Assembly: GCF_000247695.1 (NCBI RefSeq)
Contig: NW_004624865.1
Coordinates: 2,195,377-2,259,376 of the forward strand
Source of the DNA: Heterocephalus glaber
Lineage: Eukaryota > Chordata > Mammalia > Rodentia > Bathyergidae
Length of the DNA: 64,000 nucleotides
Reading direction: 5' to 3'
Made by a program: the position numbers and the translations under genes. Shown in pieces: positions 23,716 through 35,914 of the stretch. The notes below the pieces were generated by a model. It was not told the DNA's origin, ran no database searches, and saw nothing but the letters and a program-made list of their open reading frames with translations. Numbering within the stretch: the first letter of the stretch is position 1; every line of letters begins with the position of its first letter.

Positions 23716-23948
23716 ATAAAGTTTAACATTATATAATTTATATTTCTATTCAGAATTTGGGCAATGGTTTCCAGGTGTGCCACTTTTACAATATTTAGGT
23801 TCCGATCCACTCTTCCATAATTAGAGCTTGAAAATACACAGAAAGGAATTAAGTCTTATTTACTAACTCACACACAAAGAACCCTGAGTAAATATTGAAT
23901 GAATTCAATATATCAGCTGACAATATGATGACAGCCTCAGGAGAGCAT

Positions 23949-23990
23949 GCACACACACACACACACATACACACACACACACACACACAG
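23949..23990. repeat. (CA)n microsatellite
   Basis: About 20 CA units with one interruption (ATAC). Confidence 0.95.
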
Positions 23991-25445
23991 AATTAAACTT
24001 TTGTCAGTACTTGGTTATGAAAAGGTATGTAACTGGCACCAGCCTTGTCCAGTGCATACTAAACCTAGGCTATTCTCTCTGTAAGTTTGGTTTTGAAGGG
24101 TAAAAGAGTAAGGCAGACATTTCCTTGCAGATGTTTAAATTCTTTCCGATGCATGAGCAAGTTGCTTATTAAAATTTTAAATGATTTCAACTAAGTCGAA
24201 AGCTATTGAATTGAATAAAAATATATACTAAGGTAAAAGGTGGGAGTGAATAACAGTTTGCTTAATATGATATCCTCCTTGTGTTTATCTACCTTTACAA
24301 AGCAGTGTTTAGTAAACCACATGAAGAGTTACCAAGTCTTCTGAAGTTTATTATAGGGAAGACAACAGAATCTTCAATTTTTTAGCAACAGATCTGTCTG
24401 GAAATTGCTGAAATTAAAAACATAAATATTTTTATGCAGTATGGAACTTCCCAACTTTGTGGATAGCTCATAAATGAATATTTGTGGGTGGCTACTGAAT
24501 ATTATTCTACAAGTTCACATGATTTGCAATTTGATCTACTTAAAAGGCATTCTGAATGTCAATTTCTTGTAAGAAAAAATAGGAGAGCTTAACTAGATCC
24601 TCGGATTGGCAAACAATTTGTTGATTAGTAAAGCTCAATGTTCAGACCTCCCTGTCCTTCTGTGGGAGAACACAGGCTGTTCTTTTCTCAAATTTTCACC
24701 TATGAACATGTAGATGTTTTCCTGCACAAGCTAAAAAGCAAAGGAGACAAAGGTACAATAAGCTAAGGAAGATGGGAGGAAGATAAAATTAGAGTTGTGC
24801 TTGGTTTTGCCCTAGGGAATCCTTGGGTCTATTTATTTTCTGTCTTCCACTCTATTCTTTTTTTTTCATTTTTCCTCTTTTTTTTCTTGGATTGAAACCT
24901 TACTAACTACTCAGAAGGGGGTTGTGCATCACACAACGAAAAGACGGAAGATTCTGAGTTCTTCCTCCAGGAGATAGTCAGATGAAGCCGACTTTCCATA
25001 TTTTTATTGAGGTTTTATGTTCCAGTTAACTGACCAGACCAAGTAAAAATTGACAAGACCAAGTAAAAAGCAGGAATAAGATGTATGTAATGGCCTGAAA
25101 CTCTAGTCCTATCTCAGCTCCTGGGAAATTCAGTAGGGTGAATAGTGAGCGGGGTGATGAGAAATGGCATTTTAAATGAACTTCATGCTCTCTCCCAGCA
25201 TAAAGAAGCAAGAAAAGCCATCAAGTTGCTCCAGTACGCAATTTTGCACAGAATTTGAAGACTCTAATGTACAATTTTTCACATTCCATGATCCATCTCA
25301 GGGAAATACAACCTTTTGTTCAAATCTGTCAAAAGCATTTTGGTTATAGGATCTGTGGTGTGGCTGGTGACCTAACAATCATAACTACACACCAGACATG
25401 AATTTGACAACAAGTCATTGTGTAATGTTCTCAAGTAGCTATTAG

Positions 25446-25447
25446 CA

Positions 25448-25490
<43 letters not shown>

Positions 25491-25492
25491 GA

Positions 25493-25528
<36 letters not shown>

Positions 25529-25572
25529 AAAGAGAGAGAGAAAGCAAGAAAGCAAGCAAGCAAGCAAGCAAT
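25446..25572. repeat. (GAAA)n / (GCAA)n microsatellite
   Basis: Long GAAA array with small interruptions, then GA and GCAA units. It creates poly-Ser/Phe/Leu frames on the minus strand. Confidence 0.95.
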
Positions 25573-25764
25573 AGGATGAAGAATAAACTTGGAATATAAT
25601 ATTTCTTGGTCTTCCTCAAAATTATCTTTTTCTGCTATTTACCATTTTTAGATTGAGAATAAATTTACTCAGTTATATTTGTTGATATTTTGGTAATTTA
25701 TATTAAATATATAAAAAAGGATAGAGAAATACAAAGAGTGATGGAAAAGTACAGTGAATGTTTA

Positions 25765-25855
25765 TTATTATTATTATTTTTTTGTACCGGGGTCAAATTC
25801 AGGACCTTGTGCTTGCGAGGCAGGTGACCGCACCATTGAGCTAAATCCCCGGCCC
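25765..25855 (-). mobile_element. ID SINE (antisense)
   Basis: Flanked by a perfect 10-bp duplication 'tgaatgttta' (25755-25764, 25856-25865). The tail on the + strand is (TTA)n then T7. Confidence 0.95.
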
Positions 25856-25984
25856 TGAATGTTTAAATTTAAAATAATATACCAGTAAAAGACATATTGC
25901 CTTTAATCTCTCTCCAAATAATCTTTATCACTTATCTCACGTTCTTGGTATTTTCTGAAGCAGTTCTGGAAGTCCTCTTTTGTG

Positions 25985-26300
25985 AGTGCCTTTAGGAGTT
26001 AAGATGTATGCTGCTGCCGAGCACCATCCAGCAGAAAGGCAGCTCATAAAAACATGACGCTGTGTCCTCATCCACCTTCGTCACCGGACCTGACACCATG
26101 TGACTTCAGGCTCTTCCCCAAAGTCACAATGACCATGAAAGGGAAACGTTGTGAATCCATTCAGGACATGGAGGCAGCCAGGACAGCACAACTAAAGACC
26201 CTCAGGAAAGAGAACTCCAGAGCTACTGCAGGAAGCGGCAAGGACGATGGGATGAGTGTAGTTGAAGTGAGGGGGGGATTTTGAGAGGGATTCATGGAAG
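25985..26300 (+). mobile_element. mariner-family transposase fragment (C-terminal)
   Basis: The frame at 26054-26284 reads HPPSSPDLTPCDFRLFPK, the conserved mariner block containing the third catalytic Asp (SPDLAPCDF in intact copies). It continues with a KGKR..SIQDM-type stretch and ends VEVRGGF, near the usual YFEG-type terminus. Upstream, 'gcagctcataaaaacatgac' gives the degraded region before it. Most of the transposase and both termini are missing, so it is inactive. Confidence 0.75.
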
Positions 26301-26794
26301 TGTCGCTTACTATAATTTTTTTATTTAAACACCCATCATATTTTTCAATCACACTTCACATTAGAGTGGTTAAGATATTGAGATTTTCCCCATGATTATT
26401 TCTCTTTAAGTATTCTTATAATTTTTATTAGTGTCACATTGAATCTACTGGTTAATTTAGGGAGAGTGACATCTTTACGCTACTAACACTTTGTATTCCT
26501 ATTCAAGACTGTGGATGATTTTAGAATTAACATTATGTGGCTTGTTAAATATAGCATTAGGCGCCCTATAATTATGACAGTATTTTAAAAATCTATACTT
26601 TTAGCTTATATTTTGTCATTTCTAGAAGTGATATATAGGTTTGTGATAAACCCTTGTTAATGGACATATGGATCAGCACTTTTGCTAAATCTAATTTCTG
26701 CTACTCAATATAATAAGATCTCCTTAGAACATTTATTTAAGTTGTTTAACATATATTAGATAACCAATTTACCTATTTTGTTTTCTATTTGTTT
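26301..26794. other. AT-rich non-coding spacer
   Basis: Nothing recognised. Confidence 0.4.
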
Positions 26795-27945
26795 TTAATT
26801 AAGTTTATTGGTGCGTTTTAGCTATACATAGTGATCACATTCATCATAGGAAATTTGTACTTGTTCATGATATATCTTACTGCTTCTTTTGTTCCCATTC
26901 CCTTCCCCTCCTTATTTACAAAAACTTTATTTCCACTTTTTCCCTTCTCTTCTCTTTTTTTCTCTTTCGTTCCTTCCTTTCCTCACCCCCACCCTACTTC
27001 CTCTTCCCATTTGAACAGTTTCTTCCTATTTCAGAACATTTATTATACATTTTGGTCCTTATTTATGCTTACGGTTTCTCACACCAGAAAAAACGCAATA
27101 TTTGAACATGTACGTTTATTTAACTTAAGAATATGGTCTCAAGGTGCATCTATTGACCTGGAAATGTCTCAAGTTTATCCTTCTCAATGGCACAGTAGTC
27201 TTCCATTGTATAAAACAAAAACAAAAACAAAAACAAAAACACACATCTTTATCCATTCATCAGTTGATGGGCATTTGGACTCTTTCCAAGATTTAGCTAT
27301 TACAAACTGTGTTGCTATAAACAGGATTGTGCACATATCATTGTGGTATGAAGCCTTCAATTTTGGGGGAAGATATTAAAAAGCAGAGTAGCTGAGTCAA
27401 ATGGAACCTCTAGTTTTTTTAGTTTTTGAGGAATCTCCAACTCAACTGATTTCCACAGTGGTTGCACCAGTCTGCACTCCCACCAAGAGTGGAGCAGGGT
27501 TCCCTTTTCCCCACAGCCCATCCAGCATTTGTTACTGGTTGATTTCTTGATTATAGCCATTCTTTCTGAGGTGAGACAAAATCTCAGTGTTTTAATTTGC
27601 ATCTCTCAAATGACCATTAATATTGACTATTTTTTCATATATTTATTTGCCATTTGTATTTCTTTGTCTGAGAAGTATTTATTCATTTTCCAGATGCCCA
27701 GTTTTGGATTGGATCTTTAAATTTGGGAGGATTCTAAGTTTTTTGAGTTCTAATATTCTAGATATTATTCCTTTGTCTGAGGAACAGCTGGCAAATTTTT
27801 TTTTCCCATTCTGTGAGTTGTCTCTTCACTCTGTTGATGATTTCTTTTGCTGTGCAAACTTTTTAGTAAGATGAGATACCAGTTGTTGATTCATTGTAGC
27901 ATTGCCTGTGAGATTGGGGTTTTGTTCATGAAGTGTTTCTTTAAT
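26795..27945 (-). mobile_element. L1, 3' part (ORF2 C-terminus and 3'UTR), minus strand
   Basis: The 3'UTR (26795-27080) precedes ORF2 on the + strand. The minus frame at 27357-27602 reads [17 protein letters not shown], the conserved C-terminal L1 ORF2 block. It is joined at about 27945 to an oppositely oriented ORF2 segment, giving a 5'-inverted (twin-primed) insertion. An (AAAAC)n run lies at 27207-27241. Confidence 0.82.
27207..27241. repeat. (AAAAC)n simple repeat
   Basis: About five AAAAC/ACAAA units inside the antisense L1 ORF2 region. Confidence 0.85.
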
Positions 27946-28680
27946 GAAATTGAAAGGGAAGCAATGTTCCCAAAGTCATTCCTGGAAGCAAGCATTAATT
28001 ACCCTGATACCAAAACCAGGGAAGTATCTGACCAAAAAAGAAATCTACAGGTCAATCTTCCTAATGAACATAGATGCAAAAACCCTCAATAAGATATTGG
28101 CAAACAGAATGCACCAAAGCATCAAGAAGGTTATACACCATGAGCAACTACATTCATCCCAGGGATGCAGGGATTATTCAACATACGCAAATCAATAAAT
28201 GCAATGCACCGTATAAGGAGAACCAAGGACAAAAACCATAGGATTATCTCAGTAGACGCAGAAAAAGCATTTGACAAAGTCTAACACTTATTCATAATAA
28301 AAACCCTGTAGAAAATTGGAATAGATTATCTTTATCTCAATCTAACAAAGGCCATCTATGACAAACCAACAGCCAACATCACAATAAATGGTCAAAAACC
28401 GAAAGCTTTCACTCTAAAATCAGGAACAAGGGAAGGATGTCTACTATCTCTATTCCTATTCAATGTAGTTCTGGGAACATTAGCCAGGGCAATTAGACAA
28501 GAGAAAGGAATAAAAGGAATAAAGATAGGAAAGAAAGAAGTTAAATTATCATTATTTGTGGATGACATGATAGAAGATCCCCAAATCTCCAACAAAATAC
28601 TTTTAGATTTATAACCAAAATCAGTCGCATAGCTGGATACAAAGTCAACATTCAAAAATCAATGGCATTCTTTATCTTTT
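27946..28680 (+). mobile_element. L1, inverted 5' segment (ORF2 reverse-transcriptase domain), plus strand
   Basis: Sense ORF2: 'cattcctggaagcaagcatt', an RT palm region with an LFVDDM-type reading at about 28553-28570 (the catalytic [F/Y]xDD box, here FVDD), then 'gtcaacattcaaaaatcaat'. Frames are broken. Together with 26795-27945 it looks like one insertion with a 5' inversion. Confidence 0.82.
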
Positions 28681-29835
28681 AAAAATGCTATCATACAATT
28701 TCATTGAGTCCCTTTTGGGAATTTCTTTAAAACTTTGAATTGTTTATTTTCTTTAGTCGCTTAATGTGTGAGTTACATTAACAGTTTTGTATCTAATACA
28801 AATTGTCTGTTAAATAAAAATCCTTGTATTCCTACAGTGAATACTTCTTAGATATTATGCCATTAATTTTATACCTCACTTAATTATTTTTAGTACAAAT
28901 TCCTTCCCCTTACCATCAGCAATTTTCCTCCCAAAACATTTTTTCTTGATAATACATTTCCTAGAATATTACCTATTCTTATTATAAATGGGAAAGTTAT
29001 AATGCATTGCACTTTTACCCTACGCCCACAGCCATTTACTTATAATAAAAACACATAATAATATTCTCTCAGAAAGTAAAAATAACTCACAGTTCATAAA
29101 CAAAACCATCTGTCAACCACCAAATAATTGATATTAAGATAATTGCTTTAGATCTTAATTTGGTTTTGGCCTCAACATTATTCCACAGGAGGATGGGGAG
29201 CCCAGAGTTCTTCTTTATTTACAGATTCCCAACAGCAGTTGGGGGTAAATTTCTTGTTGAGTTTTCTTCCTACTGGTCTTAACTCTCCTGCAGTTTTGTG
29301 TTACAGGTTCACAGATGAAATGACTCCTGTAGCTCTGCCATACACAAGTAAGAGACCATGACAACACTTGCCAATGTGACATGTGACAAATACAAGTGCC
29401 TGAAACTGTCCACTACCTCATGTACCATGCTGCAAGCCAATGACCAGTACTGTGCATTGCAGACATATGATTACTTTGTATATAGGATTATCTGTTTTCA
29501 TTTATTTTACTTTTTATCACTTGGAATTTTTTTCTAAAATTGTATTCCATATCTTCCTGTGATTTTTGCTGCTCAGTATGCGGAATTAGTAATGAGGAGT
29601 AAGGTGTAATTGTGAAATGAAATCTGTAAAAATGTAGGAAAAGTTTCCCTGGCTGATAATTTGCTTATAATGAGCACGATTCTCTCTTAGCACCTAGGTA
29701 GCTGAGATGTGCCCCAACTTTGTTGAGAAACAAGAAACTTTAAAAGCCACCCACGTATCGTTGTATGTGGTGTCAGTTGTACTCGGAATGTAAATCAAAT
29801 ATATTAATGCACATGATTTGGTACAAAATATTGTA
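28681..29835. other. Non-coding stretch, nothing recognised
   Basis: AT-rich at first, more mixed at 29160-29460. No open frame with recognisable content. Confidence 0.4.
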
Positions 29836-30277
29836 CAGTGGACCCTTGACTTACAAACTCAATTCATTCCCAAGGACTGGTTGTAACTCAAGTTGGTCAA
29901 TTTAAAGCTCTAGCTCCTCCTGTACACAGCCTTTAAAGTCTGTCTCCTGTCCGGGGATTTAGCTCAGTGGTTTCACAGCCTGCTGTGCAAGCGCAAGGAC
30001 CCCAGTTCGATCCCTGATACCAAAAAACCAAAAAAAACCCCCCAAAAAACCCAAAGTCTGTCTCCTGTGCACAGGCAGATCTTAGTGGCCTTAGAGAGAT
30101 ACTGGCCCAGGATTTCTCACCCCCACACAGGAAAAGATGTTAGACTGTTCCTTCCAACATTCAGGTCATAAATCAAAACTTTGACTGTAAATTGAAACTA
30201 AAATTCCAGTCATAATCCAAGTTGTTGATATGTCAGGCTGGTCGTAACTGGATAAATTTTGTGAACATCCTATACTG
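29836..30277 (+). mobile_element. Tigger/pogo-like non-autonomous DNA transposon (MITE), copy 1, with ID insertion
   Basis: Starts TA-CAGTGGACCCTTGACTTAC; the far end reads 'atcctatactg', whose complement begins CAGTATAGG, a decayed inverted terminus. The internal text matches, in reverse complement, the element at 56398-56754 over nearly its whole length: 'ggttgtaactcaagttggtc', 'tgtgcacaggcagatc', 'ctggcccaggatttctcac'. No coding capacity. The ID at 29951-30052 is a later insertion. Confidence 0.75.
29951..30052 (+). mobile_element. ID SINE inserted in the MITE
   Basis: Perfect 16-bp duplication 'aaagtctgtctcctgt' at 29935-29950 and 30053-30068. The tail is A-rich with C6 and C3 interruptions. 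Confidence 0.96.
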
Positions 30278-31060
30278 TCACCCAGATATAAATAAAAATC
30301 ATGAAGCATTGTATTGAAAGAATTATGTTCTATATAATATTATGATTGATAACACAAATTTTGTTGAGAATTATTAATTGGGGATTATCTGATAGAACTG
30401 ACCTATTTTCTTTAGATTTGTACAGACGTTTATAAGAATGGTCTCTACATTTCACTTATAATATGACCAATATGTAATTTTGACATCAAAATTTTTGCAA
30501 CTTTCACAAAATAATTTCCTGACTTGGCTTTTGTGCTTCAGTTGATTTTTTAAAAACTCTGATTCATTTTCTAAGTAGTTTCTTTAAGAGTGAAGTTAAC
30601 TTTCTCTGAGCTTTTGATTGTACCTATCATGTGGAAATTCTAGGAATTTGTTTCTTCTTTGTGGTGACATAATTATTAACAAATCAATTTGTGAATTTTC
30701 AGGTTTTTAAAATCTGTTTTTATAAAGCCAGTGACAATCATTTTTTTAGAACTTTTCCTTTTTATTATTTTTAATGCACTAAACCGTTATATTTTCTTAT
30801 TCTTTGAGACTCTGAAACATTTATAGTTACAGCCCAGGCTAATTTTTAATATTGCTTTTTCATGACTTGCAAATTTTCTTAACTTTACCAGGTTTTTAAA
30901 GATTTTCAAATGGAGATTGGATAAAGTTTTTAATTCTCGTACAGAACCATTTCTTTCATTTGCCTCTATAGTTTTGCATTTTGGCTTGTCTGCTTTTATG
31001 TTTATTATGTTTTTATTTCAGTTATTTTGATATTTAATGCATGTGGAATTCTTTTAACTT
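30278..31060. other. AT-rich non-coding stretch
   Basis: Possibly very old antisense LINE sequence; I cannot support a family. Confidence 0.35.
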
Positions 31061-31071
31061 CATAAAGTGTA

Positions 31072-31276
31072 TTTTTTTTCCCAGAACCAGGGATTGAACT
31101 CAGGACCCTTGCCAAACAGGCATGGCACCACTGAGCTAAATCCCTGGTTCTAAAGAACTAGATTCAGTAAGACTTTCTTTCTTTTACTTTTTTTTTTCTT
31201 TTTGGTACCAGGGATTGAACTCAGGGCCTCGCACTTTGCAAGAAGGTGCTCTGCCACTGAGCTACATCTCCTGCCC
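31072..31276 (-). mobile_element. Pair of ID SINEs (antisense) flanked by one target-site duplication
   Basis: Two diverged ID copies (about 31072-31152 and 31180-31276) in the same orientation, with about 30 bp of non-ID sequence between them. A perfect 11-bp repeat 'cataaagtgta' lies only outside the pair (31061-31071, 31277-31287). The right copy has a different A-box neighbourhood ('gtagctcagtggcagagc' on the minus strand), closer to the general ID consensus. Confidence 0.85.
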
Positions 31277-32460
31277 CATAAAGTGTACATTTAACTTATT
31301 ATTTTCGCCTTTTTTCCATTTCTAAGTAATTGGTATATTAATTTCTGAGTATGGTTTAGCATCATCTGTTACATTTTGATATTTATGATATTGTTTGGGC
31401 TAAGTTCCAAATATCCATACACATTGTCACTGACAGTGTAGGTCATCAAGCTCCCCGTGTTCTGCAGTAATCTCGGTTCTCATTTCCCCCATCACATAGA
31501 TAGTAAACTGTCACCCTCATTCTGCATGAAATCATTAATGCTCTCAAGTCCAACACATGGTGTTTAATTCTTTTAGATGGTGCTGTAAGTGCGCTTAGTT
31601 TCCTCTGAGGGGTTTTGGTTGTTAGTGTGTAGAAACACAATTGGTACTATGTGCTTTATTTTTTCATAAATCTTTGCTGAATTCCATACTAGTTCTCATA
31701 ACTTTCATGCACATACTTTGGAATTTTCTTAATATGGGATCATATGATGTCTACAAGAGACAATTTTATTTGCTCTTTCCAATCTGGATGATTTTATTGC
31801 TATATATTACCAAATAGTTCCTGCTACAACTTCTGGTTCATGCAGTGAAAATGGCCTTTATTCCACTCATTTTTATGAACTCTTGGTTTATAATGAATGC
31901 CTGTTGGATTTTGTCAGATGCTTTTCTAAGCTGAAATAATCATTTGGTATTGTTTCCTTTATTATAATAATGTGGTATTACACTGATTTTGCTGTGATGA
32001 ACCACCCTTGACTTCCAGGGTAAGTCCTACTTGATTACAATGAGTAATCATTTCAACATGTTGTTAGGTTAGGTTTACTAATATTTTGCTGTTGAAGATT
32101 TTTCATCTATATTCATAAAGGATATTGAACTCTAATTTTTTTCTTGTGATTTTTAAAAAACTTTGTCTTTTGCTATCAAGGTAATACTGGACATACGGAA
32201 TGGACATAAAAGTGCTCTTTTTCTTCTATATTTTGAAAAACATTGAGAAAAATATGTGCTCTCTATTCTTTAAATGCTTGGTAAAGCTTAATGACACAGC
32301 TGTCAGGCCTAAGATGCTTCTTCATTGGGATGTTTTTGATTACAGGTTCATTTGTTACTGTTCTCTTGGGTCTCTTTTTAAGTCAGAGTAAGTAATCTGT
32401 ATGTTTTAATGGAATATATCCATTTATTTTAAGTTATTTAATTTGTTTTCATATACTTTT

Positions 32461-32546
32461 TTTGTGTGTGTGGTACCAGGGATTGAACTCAGGACCTTGT
32501 GCTTACAAGGCAGGTGCAGTGCCACTGAGCTAAATCCCCAGTCCTT
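32461..32546 (-). mobile_element. ID SINE (antisense) nested in L1
   Basis: (TG)n-containing tail, then 'ggtaccagggattgaactca' to 'ctgagctaaatccccagtcc'. A 15-bp perfect duplication 'ttttcatatactttt' lies at 32446-32460 and 32547-32561. Confidence 0.94.
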
Positions 32547-32881
32547 TTTTCATATACTTTTTAATCCAGATATTTCTCCAATAATCTATCCCTATAAGGT
32601 TGGTTGCTTATGATTTTACCTCTTTGCATGTTTTGTCTTTAGTTCCTTATTAGTTTAGATAAAGATTTTAAATTTTTGTTCATCTTGTCAAAAAAACAGC
32701 TGTTCATTTCACTGAATGTTTTCCATTACTTTTCTCTTCTTAATTTTATTTCTGCTTAAACTTTTATTTACTTTTCATTATGTAGTTTTCTAATATATAA
32801 AGTTAAACTGCTGTGAGATTACTGATCTTTTTAATGTAGGCATTTTAAATTTTAAATTTCCTTTTAAGCACGCACCTTCTG

Positions 32882-32985
32882 TCCTTATTTCCCTCCTTCC
32901 TTCCCTCAATCCTTTCTCTGTCTCCTCCTCTTCCTTTTTCTCCTCTTTCTGCTCCTCTTCCTTCTTCTACTTCTTTCTCTTTGGA
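32882..32985. repeat. Pyrimidine-rich low-complexity tract
   Basis: CTT/TCC-rich run inside the antisense L1. Confidence 0.7.
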
Positions 32986-33770
32986 TAATACAAGTTTCAG
33001 TATTCCATAATTTTGTTTGCATTCATCTCTAATCTCTTTCTAATGTTTCTCATAATTTCTTCTTTCACCCACTTGCTAAGAGTATGTATTTAATTTCTTT
33101 AAGTTTGTGAATTTTCTAATATTCCTTTTGGGAATATTCTGCATATATGTATTAGGTCTATCTGTTTTTTATTGTTGGTCAGGTCCTCTGTTTCCTTAAG
33201 CATATTATCTATGAGTGTTCAGTCCATTACTGAAAGTGGAGACTGAGGTATCCAACCATTAGAATTGAGGAGGAATTTCTTCCCTTTTCTCTTTATTTTT
33301 AGCTTTTAGAAAGAACCTTTATTTCCTTCCATCATATGTGTTAATTATATTCTAGAAGTTTGTTTTTACTTCAAAGATATTTTACAATGTACTTCTATCT
33401 AAATTATTTGAAAATATTAATACTGATTTTTTGGAAAAAATAATACTAATAATACTGCATATTAATCTCATGCCATCAGATTTGCTATATAGATATGCTT
33501 TACTTCTCACAGTGACTATAATTCTGGATTTTTATCAGACAACCATGTTATTAGTGAATAATAAACATTTTACTGTTTCCATGCCATTTTATCCCTTTTT
33601 CCTTTTTATTCAGTAAATCTCTCTATTATTTTCTATAATAACATATTTCAAATGAGTACGTCAGCCTTTAAAATTTCCCATAACCTAAAGCAAAATTTCC
33701 AAGGTTTTATCATGAAATATGATGTTTCCTGGGGCTTTTTGATTGAAAAACTGTTATCAGGTTAAGACAG

Positions 33771-35238
33771 TCAATTGTTACTTTTGTGTTCTTTTGTTTC
33801 ACAGTCAAGGGACCTGAATCTCATATACACATCTATATGTATGCTGTAACATAATGCTGTATACACATGCTACAATTTTACTATTAGCTTACACTGAAAG
33901 TTGTTAGCCTGTTACTGTCATATATATGCACATTCTCACTTAGAAATTTTAGTTTGCTTCTTATTGTTTTGAAACAGTGAAATTCTTATTTAAGATGCAG
34001 CAGTAGCTCTTTGCATGGAAGTTTCTCCAAAAGTGAATCTGCTAATCTTCAAGTGCCATGTTGTAAATTACAACTCAGGAAACAAAACTTCTGAATCGTT
34101 ATCTGGACAAACAGCTGTTATATTCATTACTTTTTTTCATAGATAGATATAGATACAGAGATAGATACAGAGAGAAACACCCTTTTAGCGAATACAAAGT
34201 CATTCCTTTTTCTTTTATTAAGCCTGCAGTGTTTTCCAGAGTCAAAGATGGCAGCTGCCTAAAGAATCTTGGCTTCTAGTTGAGAGATTTCAAATACTAA
34301 TCTTTTATCCTTGGAGTGTGCCAAGTTGATTTAGGGAATTAACCGTAGAATTCATACTCTGACCAAAGCGTATACATCATACTATCAAAGCTGAAATATT
34401 AGAAACTGACAAAGGTTCCATAAGTATAAATATAATAAGCTTTGTTAAGACTTTAATTTATGATATTAGAATATAATAAATTTTCTATTTCTGTCTGTAT
34501 TCACAATAGCACAGAACTTTAATATATATATTCACACACATTTAATTTTTAGTTTGGTCTATACACATGTTGCGCATATATATATATACAATATATTCAT
34601 ATTTTGTCCATTTATTCATATACATTATGTATGCGTATATATTTAGCAATATATTAAAATATTACATAATATAAACATTTATATAAATTTCTGTTTTCCC
34701 CATTATTTTATTTTTTTTCAGTGTCTTACTTTATCTTATCTAATAATATAACTCATGATTTTTAATTTACTATTGGACATTTGTTCTTATTTTTATTTTG
34801 GTTTTCTACTTTAAAATATTACAATGAAAATATATATGAACAGTTTCTTTTTATTTTCTCATTCTTTCTTTTGAGAGTATATCTGCAAATTGAATTATTA
34901 GTTTAATAGCATCCTATGATGTAGTTAAGATATTTTTCAAGCTATATTCCAAAGAAATTCTATTAGTTACTTATAATAACTTCGCACTTAGAAGCTAATC
35001 AAATTTCTTATTGTATATATATTGCAACATATTTCTAAATTTGGCTTTTTTTCAGTTTACTCATTAAACAGACACACAGACATTTTCCCTATAAACCCAT
35101 TAATGATTTCTTTCTTGGTCTGTTTTACTGATATGCTTTAAAAATTGCTCTACATGCCAGCACTACAATGAAAATATTCCTTTCTTTTTACTATTTTTAT
35201 TCTATGATGTTTATTTAAAAAGTAAGTCATATTTAGTT
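33771..35238. other. AT-rich non-coding stretch
   Basis: Contains (GATA)-like text at 34140-34165 and TA-rich text at 34520-34680. No gene signal. Confidence 0.45.
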
Positions 35239-35331
35239 TGTTTTGTTTTGTATTTTTGGTACCGGGGATCGAAATTGGGACTTTGTGCTTGCGAGGCAGG
35301 CGCCGGAACCACAGAGCTAAATCCCTGGCCC
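35239..35331 (-). mobile_element. ID SINE (antisense)
   Basis: (TTTTG)n tail, 'ggtaccggggatcgaaattg' to 'cagagctaaatccctggccc'. No clear target duplication. Confidence 0.92.
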
Positions 35332-35914
35332 GAGTTTATTTTAGTATAAATATGAAGTACCTATCTGGCTTGCTGAGTCCTTTTCTAGTAGACAGTAAGT
35401 TTCCCTGTGCCATCTTTGAATAATTCATTACTTAACGATCAGTTTTAAAAGGTACAATAAAAGATGTTCAATTATATGCATAATGTCATTTTAAGACTTT
35501 GCTCTGCTTTTTCTCTGGTGTGTCTGTCTATTCTCACATGGCCATTGGCCATGTAAATTATTTTGACTATGTAATATAATTAAGCACAGGAGTAGTCAGT
35601 ATCTCAGTTATTAAACTATATTTGTTCTTAAAGGAATGTTGAAAATTATTTTGCCTATTTTCAAAAGTATAATTTGTAATCTGGTTAAATTGCATTACTC
35701 TTGCTGTATAATTTCAAAAGACCTGATATAGTTACAACATTAAAGCATCTTATTTCTAAGAAGCCATTTATTCTCTGGTAAATAAATAATAGGGATGTTT
35801 TATCGAAATGCAAGTATTATGATTTGGTATTGATATCTTTTATATATGAAGTCACCACAAGGGCAAAAGATGTTATATATCATTTTCTATACTTATGACA
35901 TCTATTTCTTTCAA
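35332..35914. other. AT-rich non-coding spacer
   Basis: Nothing recognised. Confidence 0.4.

Larger units (their letters stand above)
23083..25440. other. Non-coding stretch after the gap
   Basis: Holds a probable MIR and a CA repeat; otherwise unassigned. A slightly GC-richer block at 23280-23510, with 'gggccaatcagcagcagctc', could be a worn LTR, but I cannot name it. Confidence 0.4.
31740..33770 (-). mobile_element. Ancient L1 ORF2, antisense
   Basis: On the + strand it follows the mammalian L1 antisense order: 'gttggattttgtcagatgct', 'gatgaaccacccttgacttc', 'catctatattcataaaggat', 'atcttgtcaaaaaaacagct' and 'ccattactgaaagtggagac'. Diverged, no intact frame. An ID copy at 32461-32543 is inserted. 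Limits approximate. Confidence 0.75.

Noticed and set aside
25372..25619. Phe/Ser/Leu-rich minus-strand frames that look like membrane proteins
   Set aside because: Translation of the (GAAA)n microsatellite.
26831..27379. 182-codon plus-strand frame
   Set aside because: It is the antisense of the L1 3'UTR purine tract and ORF2 end.
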